64,000 bases of DNA from Salinarchaeum laminariae (lineage in GTDB: Archaea; Halobacteriota; Halobacteria; Halobacteriales; Salinarchaeaceae). The translations under genes and the position numbers were made by a program. The stretch is from assembly GCF_023204835.1 (NCBI RefSeq), contig NZ_CP096270.1, positions 2,806,907 through 2,870,906 of the forward strand, read 5' to 3'. Shown here one piece after another: positions 44,664 to 51,839 of the stretch. Every line of letters starts with the position of its first letter. The stretch's first letter is position 1. The notes under the pieces are model-generated. The model did not search any database. It was not told where the DNA came from and was given only the letters and a program-made list of their open reading frames with translations.

Positions 44664-45422
44664 ATGGCAGCGGAGGTCGGTACGAGCGACGACGGTCACA
44701 ATGGTGACAACCGCCTGCAGGAGGCGATCTACGCAGTCATTCTCGGTCTCGCCGGATTCCTCGCGATCCAGGTCGGCGCGCTCGCCGTCGTCCTCGCGAT
44801 TTCGCCGGTCGTGGGAAACCTGAGCGATCTGGGTATCAACGTGGTCGCCGGTGTCGGCACGGGGCTCGGCGCGGTGGCGTTCACCTGGCTCTATCTCGAC
44901 AACTCACGGCACGACGTGTCCTTTCTCGATCTCGACGCACCGAGGCTCAGCGACGCGGGCTACGTCGTCGGGGGAATCGTACTGCTTACCGGCGTCTGGA
45001 TCGGAATTTCGGTTCTCGCGACGACGCTCGGCGTCAGCTTCTCCGAGCACTCGCTGGCCGAGCAGGCTCGTCAGGGGGACGCCTCGTTGCTCCTGTTGAT
45101 GGTGCCGATCTCGATTCTCTTCATCGGCCCAGGTGAGGAGCTCGTCTTCCGGAACGTCGTCCAGAAACGTCTCACCGAGACGTTCCAGACCTGGACTGCG
45201 ATCGGCATCACGAGCCTCGTCTTCGGCGCGATCCACTTCAGCGCGTACGCGACGGATCCGCTCCCGCAGATCGTTCCGTCGCTGGCGATCGTCTTTGCAC
45301 TCTCCATAATCCTCGGATGGCTCTACGCACGAACGGAGCGCCTGATCGTCCCCGCGGTCGCGCACGGCTGCTACAACGCGTTGCAGTTCCTGCTCCTCTA
45401 CGTCGACATCGCCAGCGTGTGA
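44664..45422 (+). CDS. CPBP family intramembrane metalloprotease
   Basis: Membrane protease-like protein of the CPBP (Rce1/CAAX-type) family, 252 residues, about seven or eight membrane helices. The three catalytic motifs are present: PGEELVFRNVVQKRL (~157), FGAIHFSAY (~189) and AHGCYNALQF (~234). Start taken at 44664 (MAAEVGTSDD); the longer frame adds 13 residues. Possible roles include signal or peptide maturation, but the substrate is unknown. Confidence 0.88.
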   Translation: MAAEVGTSDDGHNGDNRLQEAIYAVILGLAGFLAIQVGALAVVLAISPVVGNLSDLGINVVAGVGTGLGAVAFTWLYLDNSRHDVSFLDLDAPRLSDAGYVVGGIVLLTGVWIGISVLATTLGVSFSEHSLAEQARQGDASLLLLMVPISILFIGPGEELVFRNVVQKRLTETFQTWTAIGITSLVFGAIHFSAYATDPLPQIVPSLAIVFALSIILGWLYARTERLIVPAVAHGCYNALQFLLLYVDIASV

Positions 45423-45517
45423 GGTCGCCAGTGGATCGCGGCTGCGGCCGATCGCCTCGAATGACCGCCGATAACGCGCCGGCGCACGCCCTCGGTCGGA
45501 CGGTCGTCTGACAGGGA

Positions 45518-45524
45518 TTTATTG
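45518..45524 (+). promoter_or_regulatory. TATA-like box for the small ribbon-helix-helix gene
   Basis: TTTATTG, 28-34 bases before the ATG at 45552. Confidence 0.5.
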
Positions 45525-45551
45525 GGTCACCTGTGGTAGTACGTGTCAGCT

Positions 45552-45725
45552 ATGCCCAGGCGGTACTCCGTCGTCTGTGACGACGATCTCGGCGATCGCG
45601 TCGAGGCGCTAGCTCGCGAGTACGGCCTGACCGAGCAAGAGGTGCTCCGTCAGCTCGTTCGCCGCGGGCTCGAGTCGACCGACGCCGGCGGGAGCGAGGG
45701 GCACTCAGAAGTGCTCGGCCACTGA
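45552..45725 (+). CDS. Small ribbon-helix-helix-like protein
   Basis: A 57-residue protein. The first part, RRYSVVCDDDLGDRVEALAREY, followed by GLTEQEVLRQLVRRGLES, fits a CopG-type ribbon-helix-helix DNA-binding unit; the tail is short and Gly/His-rich. A TATA-like box at 45518 supports the ATG at 45552 rather than the GTG at 45543. No toxin gene is adjacent, so it is more likely a stand-alone regulator. Confidence 0.72.
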   Translation: MPRRYSVVCDDDLGDRVEALAREYGLTEQEVLRQLVRRGLESTDAGGSEGHSEVLGH

Positions 45726-45826
45726 GCGACGCTCCACGGGAGCGCTCGCTCGCCGTCGCGTCACGACGACCGACGGTGTCGGAGTCACGAGGGGCTTCCG
45801 TACTCGAAGGGACGACGGCTGACGTC

Positions 45827-45922
45827 ATCCAGAGGACGGCGACTGTCGTGATCGACGAGACGGCGACCTACGTGATCGAGAGGACGACGACTTACGCTAT
45901 CGACGAGAGGGCGACTTACGCG
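45827..45922. repeat. Four 24-bp tandem repeats next to nob1
   Basis: Four imperfect units start at 45827, 45851, 45875 and 45899, of the form ATCGACGAGACGGCGACCTA-CGTG. On the + strand they could encode an 8-residue repeat (IDETATYV, IERTTTYA, IDERATYA). The surrounding frame has no good start or context. The last unit runs 7 bases into the 3' end of nob1. Confidence 0.7.
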
Positions 45923-46380
45923 TTCGAGGGGTTCTTCCGCGAGAGGTCGCTGCCACAGATCGGACAGCGGTCCTTGTCATCGTCGAACTCTCGACCGCAG
46001 CCCTGGCACTGAAACAGCCACTCGCGTTGCTCTTCGATGCCCTCGCGAGCGATCACGTCGACGTCGACGCCGAGACGGTCCGCGACGTTCTGCATCGCGT
46101 AGTCGTCGGTGGCGAGGGTACCGTCGAGTTCGAACGTCGCAGCGACGAGGCGAACGTCCGTCCGGGAGAGCTCCTCGAAGTCGCCGAGATCGCGGGCGGC
46201 CCGCTCGACCTTCTCGACGGTCTCCTCGCTGGGGATGTGGACGTGCATCCCGGAGCCCTCCATCGCGTCGAAGCGGTAGGCGCTCTCGTCCTGCAGTTCT
46301 TCGCGAACGAGCGGGATCGTAGCCGTCGGCTCGTCGGTGTGGTACTCGTTGATGAACGCCGAAGAGTCGAGAACGTACAT
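45916..46380 (-). CDS. nob1: Nob1-like rRNA-maturation endonuclease (PIN plus zinc ribbon)
   Basis: Archaeal Nob1, the endonuclease that trims the 3' end of 16S rRNA. Its 154 residues comprise an N-terminal PIN domain (MYVLDSSAFINE with the first acidic residue, LSRTDVRLVAATFEL, GTLATDDYAMQNVA) and a C-terminal zinc ribbon (CQGCGREFDDDKDRCPICGSDL). Preceded by a PRC-barrel gene 15 bases upstream on the same strand, so the two are probably one operon. The 3' end touches the 24-bp tandem repeat. Confidence 0.92.
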   Translation of the reverse strand: MYVLDSSAFINEYHTDEPTATIPLVREELQDESAYRFDAMEGSGMHVHIPSEETVEKVERAARDLGDFEELSRTDVRLVAATFELDGTLATDDYAMQNVADRLGVDVDVIAREGIEEQREWLFQCQGCGREFDDDKDRCPICGSDLSRKNPSNA

Positions 46381-46395
46381 TCCAAAAAGAGCGCG

Positions 46396-46635
46396 TCAGC
46401 GTTCGACGACGATGTAGTCCCGCACGGACTGCACCCTGCTGACGGGGACGAGATAATGGCCGTCCTCGTCGAAGCTAAACTCGAAGTCCGGACCCTCCTC
46501 GAGTGGAACGACGACGAGATTTCGGAGCTGGCCCGACTCCAGATCCACTGTAATGTTGTAGAGCGATCCGATCTCCGCTCCATCTGTCCCCATCACTGCC
46601 TTCTCAGAGAGGCTCTCAGCGAGCACGTCTGGCAT
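46396..46635 (-). CDS. PRC-barrel domain protein
   Basis: A 79-residue PRC-barrel protein (GTDGAEIGSLYNITVDLESG, then LVPVSRVQSVRDYIVV). Such small archaeal PRC-barrel proteins are thought to act in RNA processing or as adaptors. It lies directly upstream of nob1, supporting an rRNA-maturation link. The ATG at 46635 (MPDVLAESLSEKAV) is chosen over an upstream frame start at 46692, whose extra residues do not fit the fold. Confidence 0.85.
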   Translation of the reverse strand: MPDVLAESLSEKAVMGTDGAEIGSLYNITVDLESGQLRNLVVVPLEEGPDFEFSFDEDGHYLVPVSRVQSVRDYIVVER

Positions 46636-46784
46636 ACCCAGTCGTTCCCCCCAGGGGACCGTGAATCTTACTCCCGCGACCAGGGCGCGCAAAAGCCTCG
46701 AAAACCGGTGTCGACGACACCGAGGTGGCCGGTCAACGAATGGTGGTGACGGAAGAAACGCGTCTGCGGACGAGCGACGAAAGT

Positions 46785-47675
46785 CTACTCCGCGCCGCCG
46801 CCGACCTCGACGACGTCGACGCCGCCGGTGAGCGTCCTGTGCGGGTAGGGAATGTCGATGCCCTCCTCGTCGAAGCGCTCCTTCACGTCCTGTACGTACT
46901 CCCCGCGGACACCGACGAAGTCGGCGCGGGAGGGGTTCTCGATCCAGATCCGCGACTGAAGACCGACGTAGGAATCGCCCAGCTCGGTGAGGCGCACGGA
47001 GGGTGCCGGATCGTCGAGGATACCCTCGTGAGCCTCGGCCTCCTCGATGACGATGTCGGTCGCGGCGTCGATGTCGTCGTCGTAGCCGATGCCGAAGGTG
47101 AACTTCAGACGGAGCGAATCCTTCGCGACCGGGTTCTTGAGCACGCCGTTGGTGAGTTCCGAGTTCGCGACGGTCAGGAGCTCGTTGTCGAAGGTCCGTA
47201 CGCGGGTCACCCGGAGGCTAATGTCCTCGACGACGCCGGAGTGGTCGTCCCACTCGATCCAATCGCCGATGCGAAACGGCCGCTCGGTGAAGATGAAGAT
47301 TCCAGAGGCGAAGTTCTTGATGACGTCCTGGAGCGCGAATCCGACGGCGAGTGTCGCCGCCGCGGCGATGACCGCCAGCGAAGAGAGAAAGCTGCCATAG
47401 CCCGCGGCGCCGAAGGCGATCGCCATCGCCACGAAGAGCAGGACGAACCAGACGAGTTTCAGAAGCGGCTTGCGCGCGTGCTCGTCGAGTCCACGGCTCC
47501 TGAACACGCGTCCAGCCAGCGGTAGCAGTACGGACCGGCCGAGCAGGTAGAGGACGAGAAAGGCCCCGACGAAAATCAGGAGGCTCGAGATCGTATCGAC
47601 CGTCCCGACGGCGAGATCAGTGTTCTCCTCGATGAGGTTTCCGATCGGGCCCAGGCCACCCTGCAGCGGAATCAT
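46785..47675 (-). CDS. MscS-type mechanosensitive channel
   Basis: Small-conductance mechanosensitive channel, 296 residues, releasing solutes on osmotic downshift. Three membrane helices are visible. The pore helix is LAVIAAAATLAVGFALQDVIKNFASG (about 110-135; shown in part), followed by the beta domain RIGDWIEWDDHSGVVEDISLR and a C-terminal alpha/beta domain. Its ATG overlaps the yhbY-like stop (ATGA), an unexpected coupling with an RNA-binding protein. Confidence 0.92.
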   Translation of the reverse strand: MIPLQGGLGPIGNLIEENTDLAVGTVDTISSLLIFVGAFLVLYLLGRSVLLPLAGRVFRSRGLDEHARKPLLKLVWFVLLFVAMAIAFGAAGYGSFLSSLAVIAAAATLAVGFALQDVIKNFASGIFIFTERPFRIGDWIEWDDHSGVVEDISLRVTRVRTFDNELLTVANSELTNGVLKNPVAKDSLRLKFTFGIGYDDDIDAATDIVIEEAEAHEGILDDPAPSVRLTELGDSYVGLQSRIWIENPSRADFVGVRGEYVQDVKERFDEEGIDIPYPHRTLTGGVDVVEVGGGAE

Positions 47676-47920
47676 CGATGAAACACCGCCGTGTTACCGC
47701 GAGTTTCGACGACCTCCGCGTTGGTCGCCTCGGCGAGTTCGTCGGCCAGCTCATCGACGGTCGTTCCGCCGCGGGCTGCCCGGAGAAACTTCGCCTTCAC
47801 CAACTTGCTGTTTGCGAGCTGGTCGGAACACTCCTCGATCACCGGCTCGACGCCGCCCTTCCCGACCCAGACCGTCACGTCGAGGTCGTGTGCTTCGGCC
47901 CGAAGATCAGGATTTACCAT
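47672..47920 (-). CDS. YhbY/CRS1-YhbY (CRM) RNA-binding protein
   Basis: An 82-residue CRM-domain protein, a KH-like RNA-binding fold linked to ribosome assembly. The family GKxG loop appears as VWVGKGGVEPVIEECSDQL, with KLVKAKFLRAARGG later. The start at 47920 (MVNPDLRAEAHD) is preferred to an ATG five codons upstream. Stop overlaps the mscS start by ATGA. Upstream by 155 bases lies rnp4; together they form a small RNA-biology neighbourhood. Confidence 0.88.
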   Translation of the reverse strand: MVNPDLRAEAHDLDVTVWVGKGGVEPVIEECSDQLANSKLVKAKFLRAARGGTTVDELADELAEATNAEVVETRGNTAVFHR

Positions 47921-48074
47921 GGCGGAAAACACGATCTACCGCGGTTTGACTGTTGTGGGTTCGGCCGCACCGTCGCGTCCCGAGGGCGTCAACCGGTCGA
48001 GAGGATTCCGGTCCACCAGACCACACGATCGAGCGTACCCGCTCCACAACCATCACCGCACGCGTGGCGCGAGC

Positions 48075-48356
48075 TCACTTGTAGGGGTAGCGTGCGATCT
48101 CGCCACAGTCGCAAGTCACGACCACGCGGCCGCTCTGGAGCCGAACGCGTGCGTTGGTGCCCGGCAAGAGATACGCGTCGCACCGATCGCAGATTCTGTG
48201 CCGGAACTGTTCGGGAAGAGAGAGCCGCTGGCGTTGTGCAATCGCCCGGGCCGTCCGCACGTACTCCCTCGCTCGCTCCACCTGGGAGTCAGCAGTCGCC
48301 GCCTCGGCCTCTGCCGCCAGTCGATCGATCCGCTCGGCCGCGATCGTCCGGCTCAT
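48075..48356 (-). CDS. rnp4: Ribonuclease P protein component 4 (Rpr2 family)
   Basis: Protein subunit of archaeal RNase P, which removes the 5' leader of tRNA precursors; 93 residues. The N-terminal helices (AAERIDRLAAEAEAATAD, RAREYVRTARAIAQR) and two zinc Cys pairs (ICDRCDAYLLPG and VTCDCG) match the Rpr2/Rnp4 fold. ARVRLQSGRVVVTC is the usual strand region. Same direction as yhbY-mscS, perhaps cotranscribed. Confidence 0.9.
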   Translation of the reverse strand: MSRTIAAERIDRLAAEAEAATADSQVERAREYVRTARAIAQRQRLSLPEQFRHRICDRCDAYLLPGTNARVRLQSGRVVVTCDCGEIARYPYK

Positions 48357-48495
48357 CGCCGAAACGGGGGGAGTGGGGGGATAGCGGGGTCGAACAGGCC
48401 AATCAAACAGTCGTCCTGTGTCGCCCCATTCACGGCTACCGGGCCATGCCCACTAAAATATTTCTCTCTATTCGACTCGAAACAAGATACCATCC

Positions 48496-48930
48496 CTAGT
48501 CCTCGAGGGCGTCCGCGATCCGCTGGAGCTGACGGGTGGCGTCCCGGACCTCGTCGCGGAGCTGCCGAACTTCACGAACGAGCTCCTCGTTGCCAGCGGA
48601 CTCGCCACCCTGACCGCCAGGACCGGCGGGGCCGCCCGGGCCGCCGGGACCGCCGCCCATGCCGCCAGGGCCGCCACCGCCCATCATGCCGCCCATCATC
48701 TGTGCGAAGGGGTTGCCGCCGCCACCGCCCATACCGCCCGGCCCGCCACCACCGCCGCCCATCATCTCTTCCATACGCTCGCGGCGCTCGTCGTCACCCT
48801 CCTCGGATCGCTGTTCGCGGATTTCCTCGACGCGCTCGCGGAAGGACTTCTCCTCGCCCTCTCCAGCGGCCTCCTCGCCGCTCTCGGTATCGACGCCCTC
48901 CTCGCTCGTATCCTCGGAGTCGTCTGCCAT
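48496..48930 (-). CDS. Gly/Met/Pro-rich low-complexity protein, hypothetical
   Basis: A 144-residue protein: acidic N-terminus, a charged helix (FRERVEEIREQRSEEGDDER), a glycine/methionine/proline-rich core (MMGGGGGGPGGMGGGG, then GGMMGGGGPGGMGGG, GGPGGPGGPAGPGG) and a C-terminal coiled-coil-like helix (LVREVRQLRDEVRDATRQLQ). No family is recognised. The composition suggests a disordered, self-associating protein; this is inference. The start at 48930 has a T-rich box (CCTTTTTCC, 48951-48963) upstream. Confidence 0.75.
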   Translation of the reverse strand: MADDSEDTSEEGVDTESGEEAAGEGEEKSFRERVEEIREQRSEEGDDERRERMEEMMGGGGGGPGGMGGGGGNPFAQMMGGMMGGGGPGGMGGGPGGPGGPAGPGGQGGESAGNEELVREVRQLRDEVRDATRQLQRIADALED

Positions 48931-49085
48931 GCCTCGCGCTTCCGCACGCGCAGGAAAAAGGGTTTCCGTCCCACAACGGCCAGCGCGAGTCGGCTCGGTT
49001 CGCGATGCGGTCCAACTCCTGTATCCAAAGAGTCCCTCGCAGGGCCCACCACGGCCCTTTTGCCGCTGCCCGACCTCCCGCCTGC

Positions 49086-49775
49086 ATGGACTCACTCGAG
49101 GCCGAACTCGAACGGGCCAGGGCGCTCGACGTCGAGTCCCTCGCCGACGCCATCGAGTCGATCGGCTTCGAGTGCACGCGCTGTGGCGGCTGCTGCACCG
49201 GCGAGGCCGACGAGCCACACACGGCGACCGTCTTCCCGGACGAAGTGCGAGAGGTACAGGACGCAGCAGCCAGCGACGACGCGGACTCCGACTACGACTG
49301 GCGCGACGTCGCCCGGCCGATGCCCTACGGACTCTCGGAGGGGGCCGACGGGCTCGAAGGCGAGACGTTCGAGTGGGCGCTCCAGACCGACGCCTGCGGG
49401 GACTGCACGTTCTACGAAGAGGAGGAAAACCCGGACCAGCCCGGCGACGGGTACTGCAGCGTCCACGAGAGCAGACCACTGATCTGCCAGACCTACCCGT
49501 TCAGCGTGGCGCTGGCCGGCACGTCGCAGCCGATGGGCGAGGCAGTCGACGAGTCGGGGATCGTCCGCGCGCACGAGTGTGAGGGACTGGGCCGGGACAT
49601 CGACCGAGAGGACGCCGAAGCGCTCGCTGCGACGCTCCGCGAACGGGCAATCCGGGAGTTAGAGGAGGCAATCGCCGTACGGGACGAGTACGAGCCGGTA
49701 GCCACGGAGGCTGGCGAGGTAGTGATCCACGATTCGGAAGGTGCGAAAACACTGGACGGGTCCACGCTGGAGTAA
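49086..49775 (+). CDS. YkgJ family Cys-cluster protein
   Basis: A 229-residue protein with the Fe/Zn-cluster Cys pattern of the YkgJ/UPF0153 group. ECTRCGGCCTGE lies near 31-42, DACGDCTFY near 110, and YCSVHESRPLICQTYPF near 133-150. It is longer than simple members and has an acidic loop. Function is unknown; the cysteines probably hold a metal or Fe-S cluster. Starts at 49086 (MDSLEAELERAR); divergent from the Gly/Met-rich gene. Confidence 0.88.
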   Translation: MDSLEAELERARALDVESLADAIESIGFECTRCGGCCTGEADEPHTATVFPDEVREVQDAAASDDADSDYDWRDVARPMPYGLSEGADGLEGETFEWALQTDACGDCTFYEEEENPDQPGDGYCSVHESRPLICQTYPFSVALAGTSQPMGEAVDESGIVRAHECEGLGRDIDREDAEALAATLRERAIRELEEAIAVRDEYEPVATEAGEVVIHDSEGAKTLDGSTLE

Positions 49776-49844
49776 CGGCAGCGGCAGGACGAGCGGCGAC
49801 AGGATTTTAATCGATGCTGCCAACGGCGTGAATGGAGATCTACT

Positions 49845-50252
49845 GTGCAAATCTCTGAAAAACTATTGTGTCTGTTCAGTGCGGAGATCGAATCGGATGG
49901 CGACCGCTACGTCGTCGAAGTACCAAAGCGTGAACTCGAGACCGGTTCCATCGACGACGGCGAGACGTACCGCGTCGCGCTCATCGCCGGTGACGAGGAG
50001 GAGGCCACGACGAGCAGCGAACCGAGTGCGTCGGCAGCCGACGTCGCTTCGGACCAGCCCCAGCCCCCGGTCGAAGTGGGGGAGACTCGGTACGTCGAGA
50101 TCGAGGACATCGGCAAACAGGGCGACGGCATCGCTCGCGTCGAGCGAGGCTACGTGATTATCGTTCCCGGCGCCGAGGTCGGCGAGCGCGTGAAGGTCGA
50201 GGTCAGCGAGGTCAAATCGAACTTCGCCGTCGGCGAGATCATCGAAGCGTAG
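49845..50252 (+). CDS. TRAM domain RNA-binding protein
   Basis: A 135-residue protein with GTG start. The N-terminal ~45 residues (VQISEKLLCLFSAEI) lead through an acidic linker to a TRAM domain (RYVEIEDIGKQGDGIARVER, then VIIVPGAEVGERVKVEVSEV). Small archaeal TRAM proteins bind RNA and have been proposed as cold-shock-type RNA chaperones. An AT-rich box (ATTTTAAT, ~49804-49811) lies about 35-40 bases before the start. Confidence 0.87.
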   Translation: MQISEKLLCLFSAEIESDGDRYVVEVPKRELETGSIDDGETYRVALIAGDEEEATTSSEPSASAADVASDQPQPPVEVGETRYVEIEDIGKQGDGIARVERGYVIIVPGAEVGERVKVEVSEVKSNFAVGEIIEA

Positions 50253-50367
50253 ATCGTCACCGAACGTTTCGCTGACCGGGGCTCTACGTGGATCAGGAGG
50301 TGCAGAGGGTAGCCCGCATCGGAGAGAGCTCGGCGACTGCGGGAGTCAGTGCTATTCGCGTACCGGT

Positions 50368-50796
50368 CTACTTCAATCGCTCCTGCAAGAAGGACGGATG
50401 GGCGGCGGTCACGCCCTCGATCGAGAGAATTTCGTCGCTGATCACGGCGCCCAGTTCGTCGCCGTCGCCGCCACGAACTTCTGCCATCAGCATGTGGTCA
50501 CCGCTGGAGGTGTAGAGCGCCTCGACGTGATCGAGCGCCTGGAGCGCTCTGGTCGCTTCCACGTAGCGCTCGCTGGCGACGTCGATGCCGACGAGCGCGA
50601 TGGACTGGCCGGAGAGTTTCTTCGGGTCGACCTCGGCGGAGTAGCCGACGATGACACCCTCCGACTCCAGTTGCTCGATATACTTGCGCACCGTCGGTTT
50701 CGAGACCTCGGCTCGCTCCGCGATCTCCCCGTAGGAGGCTTTGGCGTCCTCCTCGAGGACTGAGAGGATCCGGTCCCTGGTCGACTCGCTACTCAT
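50368..50796 (-). CDS. Lrp/AsnC family transcription regulator
   Basis: A 142-residue regulator with an N-terminal HTH (KASYGEIAERAEVSKPTVRKY, ~19-39) and a C-terminal RAM ligand-binding domain (LVGIDVASERYVEATRAL ... VISDEILSIEGVTAAHPSFL). The start at 50796 is set by a TATA-like AGATATTT (50823-50830). Placed just downstream of porB on the same strand but with its own promoter; it might control the por genes, which is a guess from position only. Confidence 0.9.
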   Translation of the reverse strand: MSSESTRDRILSVLEEDAKASYGEIAERAEVSKPTVRKYIEQLESEGVIVGYSAEVDPKKLSGQSIALVGIDVASERYVEATRALQALDHVEALYTSSGDHMLMAEVRGGDGDELGAVISDEILSIEGVTAAHPSFLQERLK

Positions 50797-50822
50797 CACA
50801 ACTGTATTTCGCGCTGACGGAA

Positions 50823-50830
50823 AAATATCT
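50823..50830 (-). promoter_or_regulatory. TATA-like box for the Lrp/AsnC gene
   Basis: AGATATTT on the minus strand, 27-34 bases before the ATG at 50796, in an A/T-rich gap between porB and this gene. Confidence 0.55.
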
Positions 50831-50900
50831 TTTGAATATGAAAACAGGGTGCTGACGGACGTGAAACCGGAGAAATCAGGAGATAGAGGGGTCGAGCGGG

Positions 50901-51836
50901 CTACTTGTGCCGGTCGAGCAGGTCGTAGCTACGCTTCCACTCGGCGTCGTCGTCGAAGTACTGCTCGACGACGGGCTCCTCGGGCATCTCGCCGATTGCC
51001 TGCTTCTCTTCGCTGTAGGACGGTCGGTCCTCGTCGACGTAGAAGCGGCCAGTGAGGACTTCGCCGTCGTAGAGCGCCGACTCGGTCTCGTACATCATCT
51101 CGGCGGCCTCGCGCCGGTCGGTGACGTCGAAGTCGTAGTCCTCGGATTCCTGAACGTCCACGTAGGGGACGTACTGCTTCGCGTCCTTGTTCCAGGTCGG
51201 ACACTGGGTCAGGAAGTCGACGTGGGCGAAGCCGTCGTGCTCGATGGCCTCCACGAGGATCTCCTTGGCCTGGTTGGGGTTGACCGCAGCCGTCCGTGCG
51301 ACGTACGACGAACCAGACGTCAGCGAGAGGCTGAGCGGTCGGAGCGGCGATTTCGCGGACCCGTGGGGCTGCGTCTTCGACTTGTGGCCCTTGGGGCTCG
51401 TCGGGGAGGTCTGGCCCTTTGTGAGGCCGAAGACCTCGTTGTTGAACACGATGTACGTCATATCGTGGTTCTCCCGAGCGGAGTGGATGAAGTGGTTCGC
51501 GCCGATGCCGTAGCCGTCGCCGTCACCACCGGCCGCGATCACTTCGAGGCCGGAGTTGGCGAGCTTCGCGGCCCGTGCAACGGGCAGCGAGCGGCCGTGG
51601 ATCGTGTGGAACCCGTAGCTATCGAGGTAGCTGTTGAGCTTCCCCGAACAGCCGATACCGGTACACAGCAGCGTCTCCTCGGGCGTCCGGCCGACCTCTG
51701 GCAGCGCCTGTTTCAGCGCCTTGAGGACCGAGAAGTCACCGCAGCCAGGACACCACGTCGGCTGTGGCTCGATCCCCGGCGTGAACTCGTCGCTGTCGAT
51801 CTCCCGTTCTTCGCCGATGGCGTTGAATGCACTCAT
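50901..51836 (-). CDS. porB: Pyruvate:ferredoxin oxidoreductase, beta subunit
   Basis: TPP- and Fe-S-binding beta subunit, 311 residues. The cluster Cys are in TWCPGCGDFSVL and LLCTGIGCSG, with QCPTW later. The TPP motif is GGDGDGYGIGANHF, followed by IVFNNEVFGLTKGQ. Catalyses oxidation of a 2-oxo acid (pyruvate in the haloarchaeal enzyme) with ferredoxin as acceptor, together with porA, which lies 3 bases upstream in the operon. The alpha-subunit length fits Por better than the shorter Kor, but the assignment is from memory of sizes. Confidence 0.9.
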   Translation of the reverse strand: MSAFNAIGEEREIDSDEFTPGIEPQPTWCPGCGDFSVLKALKQALPEVGRTPEETLLCTGIGCSGKLNSYLDSYGFHTIHGRSLPVARAAKLANSGLEVIAAGGDGDGYGIGANHFIHSARENHDMTYIVFNNEVFGLTKGQTSPTSPKGHKSKTQPHGSAKSPLRPLSLSLTSGSSYVARTAAVNPNQAKEILVEAIEHDGFAHVDFLTQCPTWNKDAKQYVPYVDVQESEDYDFDVTDRREAAEMMYETESALYDGEVLTGRFYVDEDRPSYSEEKQAIGEMPEEPVVEQYFDDDAEWKRSYDLLDRHK

Positions 51837-51839
51837 AGC

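Noticed and set aside
45790-45815. GGGGCTTCC followed by GAAGGGAC, resembling an end of the structured repeat
   Set aside because: Only one end is recognisable, no partner end or pairing arm is nearby, and GC-rich chance matches are likely.
45776-46012. 78-residue frame over the 24-bp repeats
   Set aside because: No promoter or start context; second half lies antisense to the nob1 zinc ribbon. Kept as a repeat instead.
47691-49775. 694-residue frame starting far upstream of the YkgJ gene
   Set aside because: The first ~465 residues cross several opposite-strand genes; only the part from 49086 looks like protein.
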